Shown piece by piece: positions 1 through 8,130 of a DNA stretch of 51,509 bases; positions within the stretch are counted from its first letter, which is position 1, and every line of letters starts with the position of its first letter. This DNA comes from Roseospira goensis (GTDB lineage Bacteria > Pseudomonadota > Alphaproteobacteria > Rhodospirillales > Rhodospirillaceae), in the NCBI RefSeq assembly GCF_014197795.1, contig NZ_JACIGI010000025.1, positions 1-51,509 on the forward strand, read 5' to 3'. The notes under the pieces were generated by a model that worked only from the letters and a program-made list of their open reading frames with translations, made no database searches and was not told the DNA's origin. A program made the position numbers and the translations under genes.

Positions 1-87
1 AAGGTCATCAAGCGGATGGCCTACGGCTTCCGCGATGACGCCTACTTCTTCCTCAAGATCCGCGCCGCCTTCCCCGGAATTCCGTGA
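1..87 (+). CDS. C-terminal end of an ISL3-type transposase (cut by window edge)
   Basis: An open frame enters from the left edge and stops at 85-87. Its last 28 residues include KRMAYGFRDDAYFFLKIRAA, which resembles the C-terminus of ISL3 (IS204/IS1001/IS1165) transposases. The family call rests on this short tail only. The bases just after the stop (about 88-110, with ACCAAAAAAGTGGGG) probably hold the right end of the element, but the matching left end is outside the window. The element lies immediately upstream of the first LuxR-type gene and may have displaced its original promoter. Confidence 0.6.
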   Translation, partial: KVIKRMAYGFRDDAYFFLKIRAAFPGIP

Positions 88-134
88 TGAACCAAAAAAG
101 TGGGGCTATACGTCTGACGCGGGAGGGACAGGTC

Positions 135-800
135 GTGCCGGATGCGGCGTGCTCGCAAGTCTGCGACCAGATCGAGCCGTCCGGGACCGCGCGCCTCGAC
201 CGGCTGGGCTGGGGTGTGGCCGAGGCGCCGTTCCGGTCGACGGCGCTCCAGGTGTTGGAGCGGGTCGGGCGCGAGGGGTGGACCCCGGTCGTGGTCGAGG
301 GCACCGACGGCCTTCTTCTGTTCGGCCGCGGTCGGGCAGCGGCGGGTCCGGACGCCGTCCTGGCCTGCCATCTCATCTGGGGAACCACGGCGACCGTCGT
401 CGGCGTCCGGCTGGATCGGCGCAACCGGCCGCTCTCGGACCGGGGCGGCCCGCCGATCCGCGCCGTGCTGCCGTCCATCCGGCTGTGCCTGACCTGTCCC
501 GAGGGACCGTGGCCGCTGCCCGAACGGCAGCGGCAGTGCCTGGCCCTGCTGGCGGCCGGTCTGCGCACGGGGGAGATCGCGGCTCGCCTGGGCATCTCGG
601 CATCCGCGGTGGAGCATCATGTCCGCGCGGCCCGAGGGCGCTTCGCGGCGCGCACACGCGCCGCGGCCGTGGTGGCGGCGTTGCGCCAGGGGGCGTTGCG
701 CAGCGGCGGGGTGTTCGAGACCGTGGAGCGCCTGCGAAGGGTCTCCTACCTCGACGCGCCCCAGCCGGGGGAGACCGATCCGGAGGAGCCGACCGCATGA
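135..800 (+). CDS. LuxR-type HTH transcriptional regulator, N-terminal domain unrecognised
   Basis: This encodes about 221 residues. The C-terminal third holds a LuxR/FixJ-type helix-turn-helix (LPERQRQCLALLAAGLRTGE, then IAARLGISASAVEHHVRAAR), so a DNA-binding role is clear. The N-terminal half is not a recognisable receiver or a standard autoinducer domain. I chose GTG 135 because GGAGG at 122-126 sits 8 nt upstream. The frame stays open back to ATG 84, but those extra residues would come from the transposon end. The stop overlaps the next start as ATGA at 797-800, so the two regulators are probably translationally coupled. Confidence is good for the HTH and low for the ligand. Confidence 0.7.
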   Translation: MPDAACSQVCDQIEPSGTARLDRLGWGVAEAPFRSTALQVLERVGREGWTPVVVEGTDGLLLFGRGRAAAGPDAVLACHLIWGTTATVVGVRLDRRNRPLSDRGGPPIRAVLPSIRLCLTCPEGPWPLPERQRQCLALLAAGLRTGEIAARLGISASAVEHHVRAARGRFAARTRAAAVVAALRQGALRSGGVFETVERLRRVSYLDAPQPGETDPEEPTA

Positions 801-1552
801 ACAGCGCGGACCTGCACGACCTGTTTCATGGGCTGACCGAGGCCGGCACCGCGGCGGACGCCTACGGCATGACGGTCCGCCTGTTGCGGCGGCAGGGCGT
901 GAGCTGGGTGAACTATACCTACCTTGACCATGACTGGGCGACGGACGGACCCGGCCTGGACTTCTGGACCAACATGCCGCGGCACTGGATGGAGACCTAT
1001 GACCGCGAGAACATGGTTCAGGATGACTATTCCGTACGCTGGGTGCTGGGCGGCCGCGTGGAGGCCCGGTTGCTGACCGGCAGCGACTATCTGGCCGACA
1101 TGCCCGATCTGCGCGCGGGCGAGGCTGACGTCCTGGCCGCCGCCCGCGACTGCACCGGGCTGCGGGCCGGCTACTGCGGCCGCCTGGCCGACCTGGTGCC
1201 CGGTCGGACGACGGGGTTCATGCTCGGCATCGAGAGCCGGCGTGCGGACTCGGTGCGGCTGGTCGCGACCCATGGCGATTGGTTCGCGTTTATCATGACC
1301 GCGCTGCACGAGCGGGTGGCGGCGCTGCGCGAGAGCGGCGGCGCGCCGGCCGAGCGGCCGCTGACGCTCCGCGAGCGCGACGTCTTGTGCGGGGTCGCGC
1401 GGGGCGAGGACGGGGCGACCATCGGGCACCGGCTGCGCATCGCCGAGGGGACCGTGGCCGCCTGCCTGGCGAGTGTCCGACGCAAGCTCAAGGCGCGCAC
1501 CACGGAGCAGGCGGTGGCGAAGGCCGTCCTCGCGGGGTTCCTTGACCCATAG
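797..1552 (+). CDS. LuxR-family regulator with autoinducer-binding-like domain
   Basis: This encodes about 251 residues. Residues 1-170 look like an autoinducer-binding domain (VSWVNYTYLDHDW, NMPRHWMETYDRENMVQDDY, then a Gly-rich stretch). Residues 188-250 form a LuxR HTH (LTLRERDVLCGVARGEDGAT, IAEGTVAACLASVRRKLKAR). The conserved DP of acyl-homoserine-lactone receptors appears here as DD (VQDDYSVRW), so the ligand may differ or be absent. No luxI-like synthase is in the window, which would make this a LuxR solo unless one lies beyond the left edge. The start overlaps the preceding regulator's stop by 4 nt. Confidence 0.7.
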   Translation: MNSADLHDLFHGLTEAGTAADAYGMTVRLLRRQGVSWVNYTYLDHDWATDGPGLDFWTNMPRHWMETYDRENMVQDDYSVRWVLGGRVEARLLTGSDYLADMPDLRAGEADVLAAARDCTGLRAGYCGRLADLVPGRTTGFMLGIESRRADSVRLVATHGDWFAFIMTALHERVAALRESGGAPAERPLTLRERDVLCGVARGEDGATIGHRLRIAEGTVAACLASVRRKLKARTTEQAVAKAVLAGFLDP

Positions 1553-1782
1553 CGGGAGAGGCGTCCGCGGGATGCGGCTCCGGTCGATGGGCCGTCCGCA
1601 ACATATCCGTAAGATAAAGGAATCCGCAGGATGACCGCGCCGCCGATCCGGCGCATGGTGAAGCCCCGTGGTGTAGGACGGGGTCGCGCCGCCGCGCCGC
1701 CGCGCCGGAAGACCGGATCGGTGAGGCGTCGGTGCCCGACGTCGTGCGTTCGGGTGGTGCGTTCGGATGGAGAGGAACGATC

Positions 1783-2088
1783 GTGGACAGGGGTGACGGA
1801 CGGGCTGGCGGCGGTGCCGGGGCGGCGGAGCAGGGGGAGGAGAGCGAGGCCGACGCCGAGCGACAGGGGCGCGGAAGCACGGCGCAGGCCGCCGTCGGCG
1901 CGCTGTTCGCGGCCTTGTTGTATGCGGTGACCGATGCCTACACCGCCGCCATTCAGGCCGGTGACACGGAGGCGGTGCGCCGGATCGCCCGGTTCCGCGC
2001 GGCGCTGATGGCGCTGGAGGCAGCGCTCCTGCGCGACTCCGCGCGCCGCGGTCCGCCCGGGGGGGCCGCGTCACGCGCGCTGCACTGA
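1783..2088 (+). CDS. Small hypothetical protein
   Basis: This encodes about 101 residues from GTG 1783, preceded by AGAGGA 9 nt upstream. The same frame is open from GTG 1732, but without a comparable ribosome-binding site. The first 45 residues are low-complexity and acidic. Residues 48-90 form an Ala-rich, partly hydrophobic helical stretch ([20 protein letters not shown]). No family was recognised. It lies 230 nt after the LuxR pair on the same strand and ends 13 nt before the convergent end of ftsY. It may be a real small helical protein, or simply an open frame in GC-rich DNA. Confidence 0.4.
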   Translation: MDRGDGRAGGGAGAAEQGEESEADAERQGRGSTAQAAVGALFAALLYAVTDAYTAAIQAGDTEAVRRIARFRAALMALEAALLRDSARRGPPGGAASRALH

Positions 2089-2101
2089 GGCGCCCGGAGT
2101 C

Positions 2102-3901
2102 CTACAGCCCCATCAGGCTGCTGGCGAACTCGTCGGCGCGGAAGGGGCGCAGGTCCTCCACCGCCTCGCCGATGCCGACGAAGTGGATCGGCAGGGTGAA
2201 CTCCTGCGCCAGCGAGATCACCACGCCGCCTTTGGCGGTGCCGTCCAGTTTGGTGACGGCGAGACCGGTCACGCCCACCATCTCCTGGAACACCTTGACC
2301 TGCTGAAGGGCGTTCTGGCCCACCGTGGCGTCGATCACCAACAGCACGGTGTGGGGCGCGGTCTCGTCCAGCTTCTTGATGACGCGGACCACCTTCTTCA
2401 ACTCGTCCATCAGTTCGGTGCGGTTCTGCAGCCGCCCGGCCGTGTCGATCAGCAGCACGTCGTCGCCGCGCGTGCGCGCCTCCTGGATGGCATCGAAGGC
2501 CAGTCCGGCGGCATCGGCGCCGGTCTGGCGGGCCACCACGGGGCAGCCGGTGCGCTCGCCCCAGATCTTGAGCTGCTCGACGGCGGCGGCGCGGAAGGTG
2601 TCGCCGGCGGCCAGCGAGACCTGGATATCCCAGTCGGTAAGCTGGTTGGCGATCTTGCCGATGGTGGTGGTCTTGCCGGAGCCGTTGACGCCCACCACCA
2701 GCACCACGTGGGGCTTGGGCTGCTTGCGGATGGCGAGCGGGACGGCGACCGGCTCGATCAGGTGGGCCAACTCGCCGGCGAAGTGCTCGCGCACCTCCTG
2801 CTCGGTCGGGTTGGCGGAGAAGCGGGCGCGGGACAGCGACTGGATCAGGTCGGACGCCGTGTTGACGCCGAGATCGGACTGGATCAGGACGTCTTCCAGG
2901 TACTCCAGCGCCTCGTCGTCCAGCCGGGCGGTGACCATGTGTTCGGTGATGCCGCGCGAGATCTTGGTCGAGGACCGCGTCAGCCCCTCGCGCAGCCGGG
3001 CGAAGAAACCGCCACCGCCCTTCTTCTTTTTCGGGGTCTCGCCCCATTCGATGTGGTGGAAGGCCGCGTCGGGTTCGGCGGCCGGGGTCGGTTCGGCCTT
3101 CTCTTCGGCTTCGCGCCGGGCCAGCTCTTCGGCTTCGCGGCGGGCCTTCTCTTCGGCCTCGCGCCGCGCCTTTTCCTCGGCCGCGCGCCGCGCCTGCTCT
3201 TCGGCCTCGCGGCGGGCCTGCTCTTCGGCCTCGCGGCGGGCCTGGTCTTCGGCCTCGCGGCGGGCCTGCTCTTCGGCCTCGCGGCGCGCCTGCTCTTCGG
3301 CCTCGCGGCGGGCCTGTTCTTCGGCCTCGCGGCGGGCCTGCGCTTCGGCCTCGCGCCGCGCCTGCTCTTCGGCCTCGCGGCGGGCCTTCTCTTCGGCCTC
3401 GCGGCGGGCCTGCGCTTCGGCCTCGCGGCGCGCCTGCTCTTCGGCCTCGCGGCGGGCCTGCTCTTCGGCCTCGCGGCGGGCCTGTTCTTCGGCCTCGCGG
3501 CGGGCCTGCGCTTCGGCCTCGCGCCGCGCCTTCTCCTCGGCTTCGCGGCGGGCCTGGTCTTCGGCCTCGCGGCGGGCCTGGTCTTCGGCCTCGCGGCGCG
3601 CCTGCTCTTCGGCCTCGCGGCGGGCTTGCTCTTCGGCCTCGCGGCGGGCCTGTTCTTCGGCCTCGCGGCGGGCCTGCGCTTCGGCCTCGCGGCGGGCCTG
3701 CGCTTCGGCCTCGCGGCGGGCCTGGTCCTCCGTCTCGTGAGCGGCCGCCTTCTCGGCCGTACGTCTTGCCTGCTCTTCGGCCTCGCGGCGGGCGCGGTCC
3801 TCGCGGGCGCGGGCGCGGGCCTCGTCTTCCTCGCGGATCCGGCGCTCTTCTTCCTCGCGCTGCTGCTGTTCCCGTTTCTTTCTGCCGAAGCCCCAGATCA
3901 C
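2102..3901 (-). CDS. ftsY: Signal recognition particle receptor FtsY with an expanded repeat domain
   Basis: SRP-receptor GTPase that pairs with Ffh to deliver nascent membrane proteins to SecYEG. It is 599 residues. Residues 1-60 are highly charged, 61-268 are 26 copies of an eight-residue ARREAEEQ-type repeat, and 300-599 are the NG domain. GTPase motifs are intact: GVNGSGKT at 404-411, DTAGR at 486-490 and [10 protein letters not shown] at 550-559. Bacterial FtsY has an acidic, variable A domain; this one is unusually long and repetitive. The ATG (3899-3901) overlaps the mtaB stop, making ftsY the last gene of a coupled dapF-mtaB-ftsY operon. Confidence 0.97.
   Translation of the reverse strand: MIWGFGRKKREQQQREEEERRIREEDEARARAREDRARREAEEQARRTAEKAAAHETEDQARREAEAQARREAEAQARREAEEQARREAEEQARREAEEQARREAEDQARREAEDQARREAEEKARREAEAQARREAEEQARREAEEQARREAEEQARREAEAQARREAEEKARREAEEQARREAEAQARREAEEQARREAEEQARREAEEQARREAEDQARREAEEQARREAEEQARRAAEEKARREAEEKARREAEELARREAEEKAEPTPAAEPDAAFHHIEWGETPKKKKGGGGFFARLREGLTRSSTKISRGITEHMVTARLDDEALEYLEDVLIQSDLGVNTASDLIQSLSRARFSANPTEQEVREHFAGELAHLIEPVAVPLAIRKQPKPHVVLVVGVNGSGKTTTIGKIANQLTDWDIQVSLAAGDTFRAAAVEQLKIWGERTGCPVVARQTGADAAGLAFDAIQEARTRGDDVLLIDTAGRLQNRTELMDELKKVVRVIKKLDETAPHTVLLVIDATVGQNALQQVKVFQEMVGVTGLAVTKLDGTAKGGVVISLAQEFTLPIHFVGIGEAVEDLRPFRADEFASSLMGL
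3098..3721 (-). repeat. 24-bp tandem repeat array (26 units) inside ftsY
   Basis: Twenty-six in-frame copies of a 24-bp unit encode ARREAEEQ, with variation mainly at the last two positions (EQ, AQ, DQ, EK, EL). On the plus strand the unit reads as repeated CTCTTCGGCCTCGCGGCGGG-like sequence. All copies keep the reading frame and there are no stops. The 8-residue alternating basic/acidic period predicts a long charged helix. Arrays of this kind can change copy number by slippage or recombination, which here would alter the length of the FtsY linker without a frameshift. Confidence 0.95.
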
Positions 3902-5193
3902 GCGGACATCCTTTCCTCAGTCTCTGCGGCCGAAGTCGTTCCGGTCAGCCGCTCCGGGCCGGCGCCGGTCAGGCGCACCCGGACCACGCTGCCGGGCGGC
4001 GCGGCCATGGTCGCGGGCAGGTCCACCGGCAGGTAGTCCTCGGTGTGGCCGAAGCCGGGCGTCTCGACCAGCACGTCGGCCCGGCCGCCGACCCGCGCCG
4101 CCAGCCGCGCGGCAAGCCGGCGGGCCCCGGCTGCCCGCAGCGCCGCCGCCCGCGCCCGCGCCACGTCGCCGGGCACCGGGGGCATGCGCGCCGCCGGGGT
4201 GCCCGGGCGCGGCGAGTAGGGGAAGACGTGCAGGTGCGACAGGTCGGCCTCGTCCACCAGCGCCAGGGTGTTGTCCGCCTGGGCATCGGTCTCGGTCGGG
4301 AACCCGGCGATCAGGTCGGCTCCCAGCGCCAGTCCCGGCCGCAGGTCGCGCAGCCGGGCCGCCAGATCCACCACATGGTGGCGCAGGTGGCGGCGCTTCA
4401 TGCGCTTCAGGATCAGGTCATCGCCGGCCTGCACCGACAGATGCAGATGCGGCAGCAGGCGGGGGTCCTCCGCCACCAGCCGCAGCAGGTCGGCGTCCAC
4501 CCCCACCGGGTCCAGCGACGACAGCCGCAGCCGCGGCAGGTCCGGCACCAGCGCCAGCAGGCGCCGCACCGCCTCGCCAAGGGAGGGGCGGCCGGGCAGG
4601 TCGGCGCCGTACGACGTGATGTCAACGCCGGTCAGCACCACTTCGCGGGTGCCGCCGGCGACCAGGGTGCGTACCTGCTCCACCAGCCGGCCGAGTGGCA
4701 CCGAGCGGTTCGGGCCGCGTGCATAGGGAATGATGCAGAAGGTGCAGCGGTGGTCACAGCCCTGCTGCACCTGGACGAACGCGCGGGTGCGGGTCTCGAA
4801 CCCGGTCAGCAGGTGCCCGGCGGTCTCGCGCGCCTGCATGATGTCGGTGACCAGCAGGGGCGCGGTGTCCTCGCGGAAGCTCTCCGCCTCCAGCTTCTCG
4901 GTGTTGCCCAGCACCCGGTCCACCTCCGGCATGGCGGCGAAGCGGGCGGGGTCGAGCTGGGCGGCGCAGCCGGTCACGATCAGGCGCGCGCCCGGGTTGT
5001 CGCGGCGTAGCCTGCGGATGGCCTGGCGGGCCTGACGCTCCGCCTCCTTGGTGACGGCGCAGGTGTTGACGATGATGGCGTCGTCCAGCCCGGCCGTGCG
5101 GGCGTGGTCGCGCATGACCTCGCTCTCGTAACCGTTCAGGCGGCAGCCGAAGGTGACCACCTGCGGTCCGGTCCGGGATCCGGGGGCGCTCAT
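3898..5193 (-). CDS. mtaB: tRNA (N6-threonylcarbamoyladenosine-37 C2)-methylthiotransferase, MtaB type
   Basis: Radical-SAM methylthiotransferase of about 431 residues that adds a methylthio group to t6A37 of tRNA. The N-terminal UPF0004 cluster cysteines are at about 17, 45 and 76. The radical-SAM motif CDHRCTFC has cysteines at 146, 150 and 153. A C-terminal TRAM-like region follows. The MtaB rather than MiaB or RimO assignment rests on the opening ([14 protein letters not shown]) and on the ftsY/dapF neighbourhood. The start codon at 5191-5193 overlaps the dapF stop by 4 nt, and its stop overlaps the ftsY start. Confidence 0.92.
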   Translation of the reverse strand: MSAPGSRTGPQVVTFGCRLNGYESEVMRDHARTAGLDDAIIVNTCAVTKEAERQARQAIRRLRRDNPGARLIVTGCAAQLDPARFAAMPEVDRVLGNTEKLEAESFREDTAPLLVTDIMQARETAGHLLTGFETRTRAFVQVQQGCDHRCTFCIIPYARGPNRSVPLGRLVEQVRTLVAGGTREVVLTGVDITSYGADLPGRPSLGEAVRRLLALVPDLPRLRLSSLDPVGVDADLLRLVAEDPRLLPHLHLSVQAGDDLILKRMKRRHLRHHVVDLAARLRDLRPGLALGADLIAGFPTETDAQADNTLALVDEADLSHLHVFPYSPRPGTPAARMPPVPGDVARARAAALRAAGARRLAARLAARVGGRADVLVETPGFGHTEDYLPVDLPATMAAPPGSVVRVRLTGAGPERLTGTTSAAETEERMSA

Positions 5194-6035
5194 GGCAGCA
5201 GGCTTTCGTCCAGGACGCCGGTGAAGGCGGTGGCCACCGGGCCGGTCATCAGCACATGGTCGTCGGCGTCGCGCCAGTCGATCAGCAGGCGGCCGCCGTC
5301 CAGCGCGACGGTGGTCGGCGCCCGGGCGATGACGCCGCGACTGACCGCGGCGACGACGGCGGCGCAGGCCCCGGTCCCGCAGGCCCGGGTGATACCGGCG
5401 CCGCGCTCCCACACCCGCATGCGCAACAGGCCGGCGTCGCGGCGCGAGACCACCTCGGCGTTGACGCGGTCGGGGAACAGGTCGTGATGCTCCACGATCG
5501 GGCCGACGCCGCGCAGGTCCACCGCCTCCGCGTCGTCGACGATGGCGACGACGTGGGGATTGCCGACCGAGACCGCAACGGCATCGGTGAATGGCGGCTG
5601 GCCCAGGTCGAGGTGGCGCGGGTCGCGCTCCGCGCTCAGGATGGCGTCGGTGACGGTGGCGCGGCCCATGTCGACCCGCACCGAGTCGCGACCGGCGCGG
5701 CGGGCGACCACCGGACCGGCCAGCGTGCCCAGGATCACCGTGTCGGTCCCCGCCTCCTCCATCAGCAGATGGGCGACACAGCGGGTGGCGTTGCCGCAGG
5801 CTTCCACCACGCCGCCGTCGGCGTTGCGGATGCCCATGAAGGCGGCGCTGCCCGGGTGTTCGGGGCGCGGCGGCTCGATCGTCACGAGCTGGTCGCAGCC
5901 GACGCCGGTGCGACGGTCGGCGATGCGGACGGCGCGGGCGGTGGTCAGGGCGAACGGCCGGGTCCGGGTGTCAACGACGACGAAATCGTTGCCCAGCCCA
6001 TGCATCTTGCGGAACGGAATCCCTCGCCCTGTCAT
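5190..6035 (-). CDS. dapF: Diaminopimelate epimerase
   Basis: Converts LL- to meso-diaminopimelate for lysine and peptidoglycan synthesis. The 281-residue protein opens with the family pattern FRKMHGLGNDFVVVDTR. It holds the two catalytic cysteines in EACGNATRC (Cys80) and ACGTGACA (Cys219), and the length is typical. It is first of the three coupled minus-strand genes dapF-mtaB-ftsY. The 100 nt between this start and the broken brnT gene must hold the operon promoter; I see no clear sigma-70 hexamers there. Confidence 0.96.
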   Translation of the reverse strand: MTGRGIPFRKMHGLGNDFVVVDTRTRPFALTTARAVRIADRRTGVGCDQLVTIEPPRPEHPGSAAFMGIRNADGGVVEACGNATRCVAHLLMEEAGTDTVILGTLAGPVVARRAGRDSVRVDMGRATVTDAILSAERDPRHLDLGQPPFTDAVAVSVGNPHVVAIVDDAEAVDLRGVGPIVEHHDLFPDRVNAEVVSRRDAGLLRMRVWERGAGITRACGTGACAAVVAAVSRGVIARAPTTVALDGGRLLIDWRDADDHVLMTGPVATAFTGVLDESLLP

Positions 6036-6136
6036 GGCGCGGGTTATAGGGCGGGGCGGGGAGGCCGTAAAGAGCCGGGGTCGACCCCAACATTAGGGGG
6101 ATGGCCCCGGGTGCGCGAATCGGGTCCCTAAGACGT

Positions 6137-6394
6137 ATGGCCGATGACCGCACCACCGTTTTCGACCCGGCCAAGGATGCCGTGAACCGGGCCAAGCATG
6201 GCGTCTCGTTGGCACTGGCCGCGCAGATGACCGCTGGTGAGGTGATCACCTTTTCCGACCGTCGCTTCGACAACAGCGAGATCCTCAATGTGACATCGGG
6301 TGCTATTCGATGTGTGTCCAGAAACCCCCTGCGTTATTGCCGGGAACGATTATTGCCAGCAAAAGCAATTTCGAACAGCGCCGTCAGATGTTGA
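6137..6394 (+). pseudogene. Truncated BrnT-type toxin gene (DUF497)
   Basis: The frame from ATG 6137 begins like a BrnT ribonuclease toxin (FDPAKDAVNRAKHGVSLALA, then VITFSDRRFDNSE). Similarity ends at about 6280, where base composition changes from GC-rich to AT-rich. After that the frame reads unrelated residues to a stop at 6392-6394, so the second half of the roughly 90-residue fold is missing. No brnA antitoxin follows. I read it as a remnant cut off by the adjacent AT-rich segment. It could still be transcribed but is unlikely to be active. Confidence 0.6.
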
Positions 6395-6512
6395 GCGTTG
6401 TGTCTAATGAATTAATAAACTTGGCCAACTATCATCGCATAAGGCTTTGTGTTATAATATGTTTATTTTAACGGTGTAAAATGAAACATAACACTTGTAA
6501 CACTGCTGCAGG

Positions 6513-7016
6513 TCATCGTTGTTCCCATTTTTTGCATATTTTTTCAAGTTCTATCCAAGCATTCGGTGAATTGTTTCTGTACCGGCGGCACAGAATGTAA
6601 GGCTCGAAAGCTTTGAATGCTCTTTTCATAGCGCCTTCTCTTCCACTCCTAATGACTGTTTCGTCGTATATGCCTGTATGTATTCCACGGGCTAGGCCTT
6701 CGTAGTAGTTTAACAAAGCATGAAGCTGCTCTCTTAGGCTGTCGTTGCGATCCAAGTGATTTTCCAATTCTTCAACGCTGATGGTTCTTGGTTCTTCAAT
6801 GTATTTTAAATCCTTTTGTAGTTCCGTTAATATTACTGAGTTCTTATACAGGCCTAGTGCATCTTGTGCATACTTCTTTTTGTTCCATTCATAGCTATGC
6901 TTATTTACTCGGTAGTTCTGCCAAAGGCTAATAATTGTAAACAATAACCCAACTGCCAAAACAATTAGCTGTGCAAGTCCGATGAAAACCTCATATGTCA
7001 CAGTCCCGTCTATCAT
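6513..7016 (-). CDS. DUF4760-type membrane-anchored protein
   Basis: This encodes 167 residues. Residues 8-32 form one transmembrane helix (GLAQLIVLAVGLLFTIISLW), followed by a short basic stretch and a cytosolic helical domain. The latter has features I associate with DUF4760: LHALLNYYEGLARGIHTGIY, FKAFEPYIL and a Trp near the end. Function is unknown. Codon use is AT-rich and quite unlike all neighbours, which points to transfer. GAGAAG lies 6 nt upstream of the ATG. It is the only gene in the AT-rich segment and has its own likely promoter. Confidence 0.75.
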   Translation of the reverse strand: MIDGTVTYEVFIGLAQLIVLAVGLLFTIISLWQNYRVNKHSYEWNKKKYAQDALGLYKNSVILTELQKDLKYIEEPRTISVEELENHLDRNDSLREQLHALLNYYEGLARGIHTGIYDETVIRSGREGAMKRAFKAFEPYILCRRYRNNSPNAWIELEKICKKWEQR

Positions 7017-7054
7017 GACACTTCTCGCATTATCATGGATCGTGACTCTGATGA

Positions 7055-7084
7055 AATATATTCATAGATTGCTTTCTGGCTCAA
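7055..7084 (-). promoter_or_regulatory. Predicted sigma-70-type promoter for the DUF4760 gene
   Basis: On the minus strand TTGAGC (7084-7079) is followed after 18 nt by TATATT (7060-7055), 39 nt upstream of the ATG. It lies inside the AT-rich segment, so the gene appears to have brought its own promoter. AT-rich DNA yields such matches by chance, hence the modest confidence. Confidence 0.4.
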
Positions 7085-7204
7085 GGTCAACAGCGAGCGT
7101 GGCCTGCACCGAATTTCGCAGTCCTCCCCATGTTCCTCGCCATCCGGGCCGGGGTCTGATACAGGCTGGGGCGCCGCCCGATCCCCGCCGCCGCGTGATC
7201 CGCC

Positions 7205-8071
7205 ATGACCACCCCCCAGTCCCAGGCCTTTTCCGCCGTCGAGGCCCCGTCGGGCAAGCATGCCGGCACCGAGAACTTCCCGGTCGGCTCCCTCCTGCTG
7301 CCGAAGCGGGTGCGGCCGCATGTGGCCCGGTTCTACGCCTTCGCCCGCGCCATCGACGACATCGGCGACGCCCCCGGCCTGAGCCCGGACGAGAAGCTCG
7401 CCCGCCTCGACGGCTTCGAGGCCGCCATCACCGGGCGCGACACCGCGACGCCGGGCTACGATAAGGCCCACGCCCTGCGCGAGAGCCTGCGCGAGACCGG
7501 GGTGCCGGCGCGGCACTGCGTGGATCTGATCGCCGCCTTCAAGCAGGACGCGGTCAAGGGCCGCTACGCCGACTGGGCCGATCTGATGGGCTACTGTCGG
7601 CTGTCGGCGGCCCCGGTCGGGCGCTACCTCATCGACCTGCACGGCGGCTCGCGGATCGGCTACGGCCCGTCGGACGCGCTGTGCCACGCGCTCCAGGTCA
7701 TCAACCACCTGCAGGACTGCCAGGACGACTACCGGACGCTGGACCGCGTCTATCTGCCGCAGGACTGGATGGCGGCCGCGGGCGCGCGGGTGGACGACCT
7801 GGACGGCGCCGCCGCGACACCGGCGCTGCGCCGGGTGCTGGACCGCTGCCTGGACGGCACCCGCGCCCTGCTGGCGGAGGCCCGGGCGCTGCCGGGCGGG
7901 GTCATCGACCGCCGGCTTGGGCTGGAGAGCGCCGTCATCCTCGACATCGCCGAGACCCTGGTGCGCACGCTGGCGCGCGCAGATCCGCTCGCCGGACCGG
8001 TGAAGCTGTCCAAGGCCCAGGCCGCCGGCTGCGCGCTGCGCGGGGTGGCGCGCGGCCTGTTCGGGCGCTAG
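7205..8071 (+). CDS. hpnC: Hydroxysqualene synthase HpnC
   Basis: Trans-isoprenyl diphosphate synthase-like protein of 288 residues. HpnC is known to convert presqualene diphosphate, made by HpnD, to hydroxysqualene. The first aspartate motif DDIGD is at 51-55 and the second (DCQDDYR) is at about 171-177. HpnC is told from HpnD by its opening ENFPVGSLLLPKRVRPHVAR and by its first place in the set. ATG 7205 lies about 100 nt after the AT-rich segment ends. The hpnB start follows 59 nt after its stop. Confidence 0.93.
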   Translation: MTTPQSQAFSAVEAPSGKHAGTENFPVGSLLLPKRVRPHVARFYAFARAIDDIGDAPGLSPDEKLARLDGFEAAITGRDTATPGYDKAHALRESLRETGVPARHCVDLIAAFKQDAVKGRYADWADLMGYCRLSAAPVGRYLIDLHGGSRIGYGPSDALCHALQVINHLQDCQDDYRTLDRVYLPQDWMAAAGARVDDLDGAAATPALRRVLDRCLDGTRALLAEARALPGGVIDRRLGLESAVILDIAETLVRTLARADPLAGPVKLSKAQAAGCALRGVARGLFGR

Positions 8072-8130
8072 AACGGACGGGCAAACCCCCACAGACACTG
8101 ACCCCCAAGGGACGGGAGGACTCCGAGGTG

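Larger units (their letters stand above)
6271..7097. mobile_element. AT-rich inserted segment bracketed by a 10-bp direct repeat
   Basis: CAACAGCGAG occurs at 6271-6280 and again at 7088-7097, close to where GC-rich sequence changes to AT-rich and back. The roughly 807 bp between carry one gene (DUF4760, minus strand) and unusually AT-rich spacers, such as TTATAATATGTTTATTTTAA near 6453-6472. There is no transposase or integrase. Joining the sequence across the repeat does not restore the brnT frame, so a simple clean insertion with target duplication is not shown. Foreign origin is inferred from composition. Confidence 0.5.

Noticed and set aside
1631-1930. Open frame after AAGGAA near 1617
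   Set aside because: Arg-rich low-complexity product with no domain; it overlaps the better-supported frame from 1783.
3098-3721. Possible CRISPR array from regular repeats
   Set aside because: Units are contiguous with no spacers and encode a protein repeat in frame.
2183-4036. A 617-residue plus-strand open frame opposite ftsY (FGLAAGLL repeats) and a second one at 2325-3740
   Set aside because: They are mirror readings of the 24-bp repeat; a 24-bp unit without stops stays open in several frames. FtsY on the minus strand has all its GTPase motifs.
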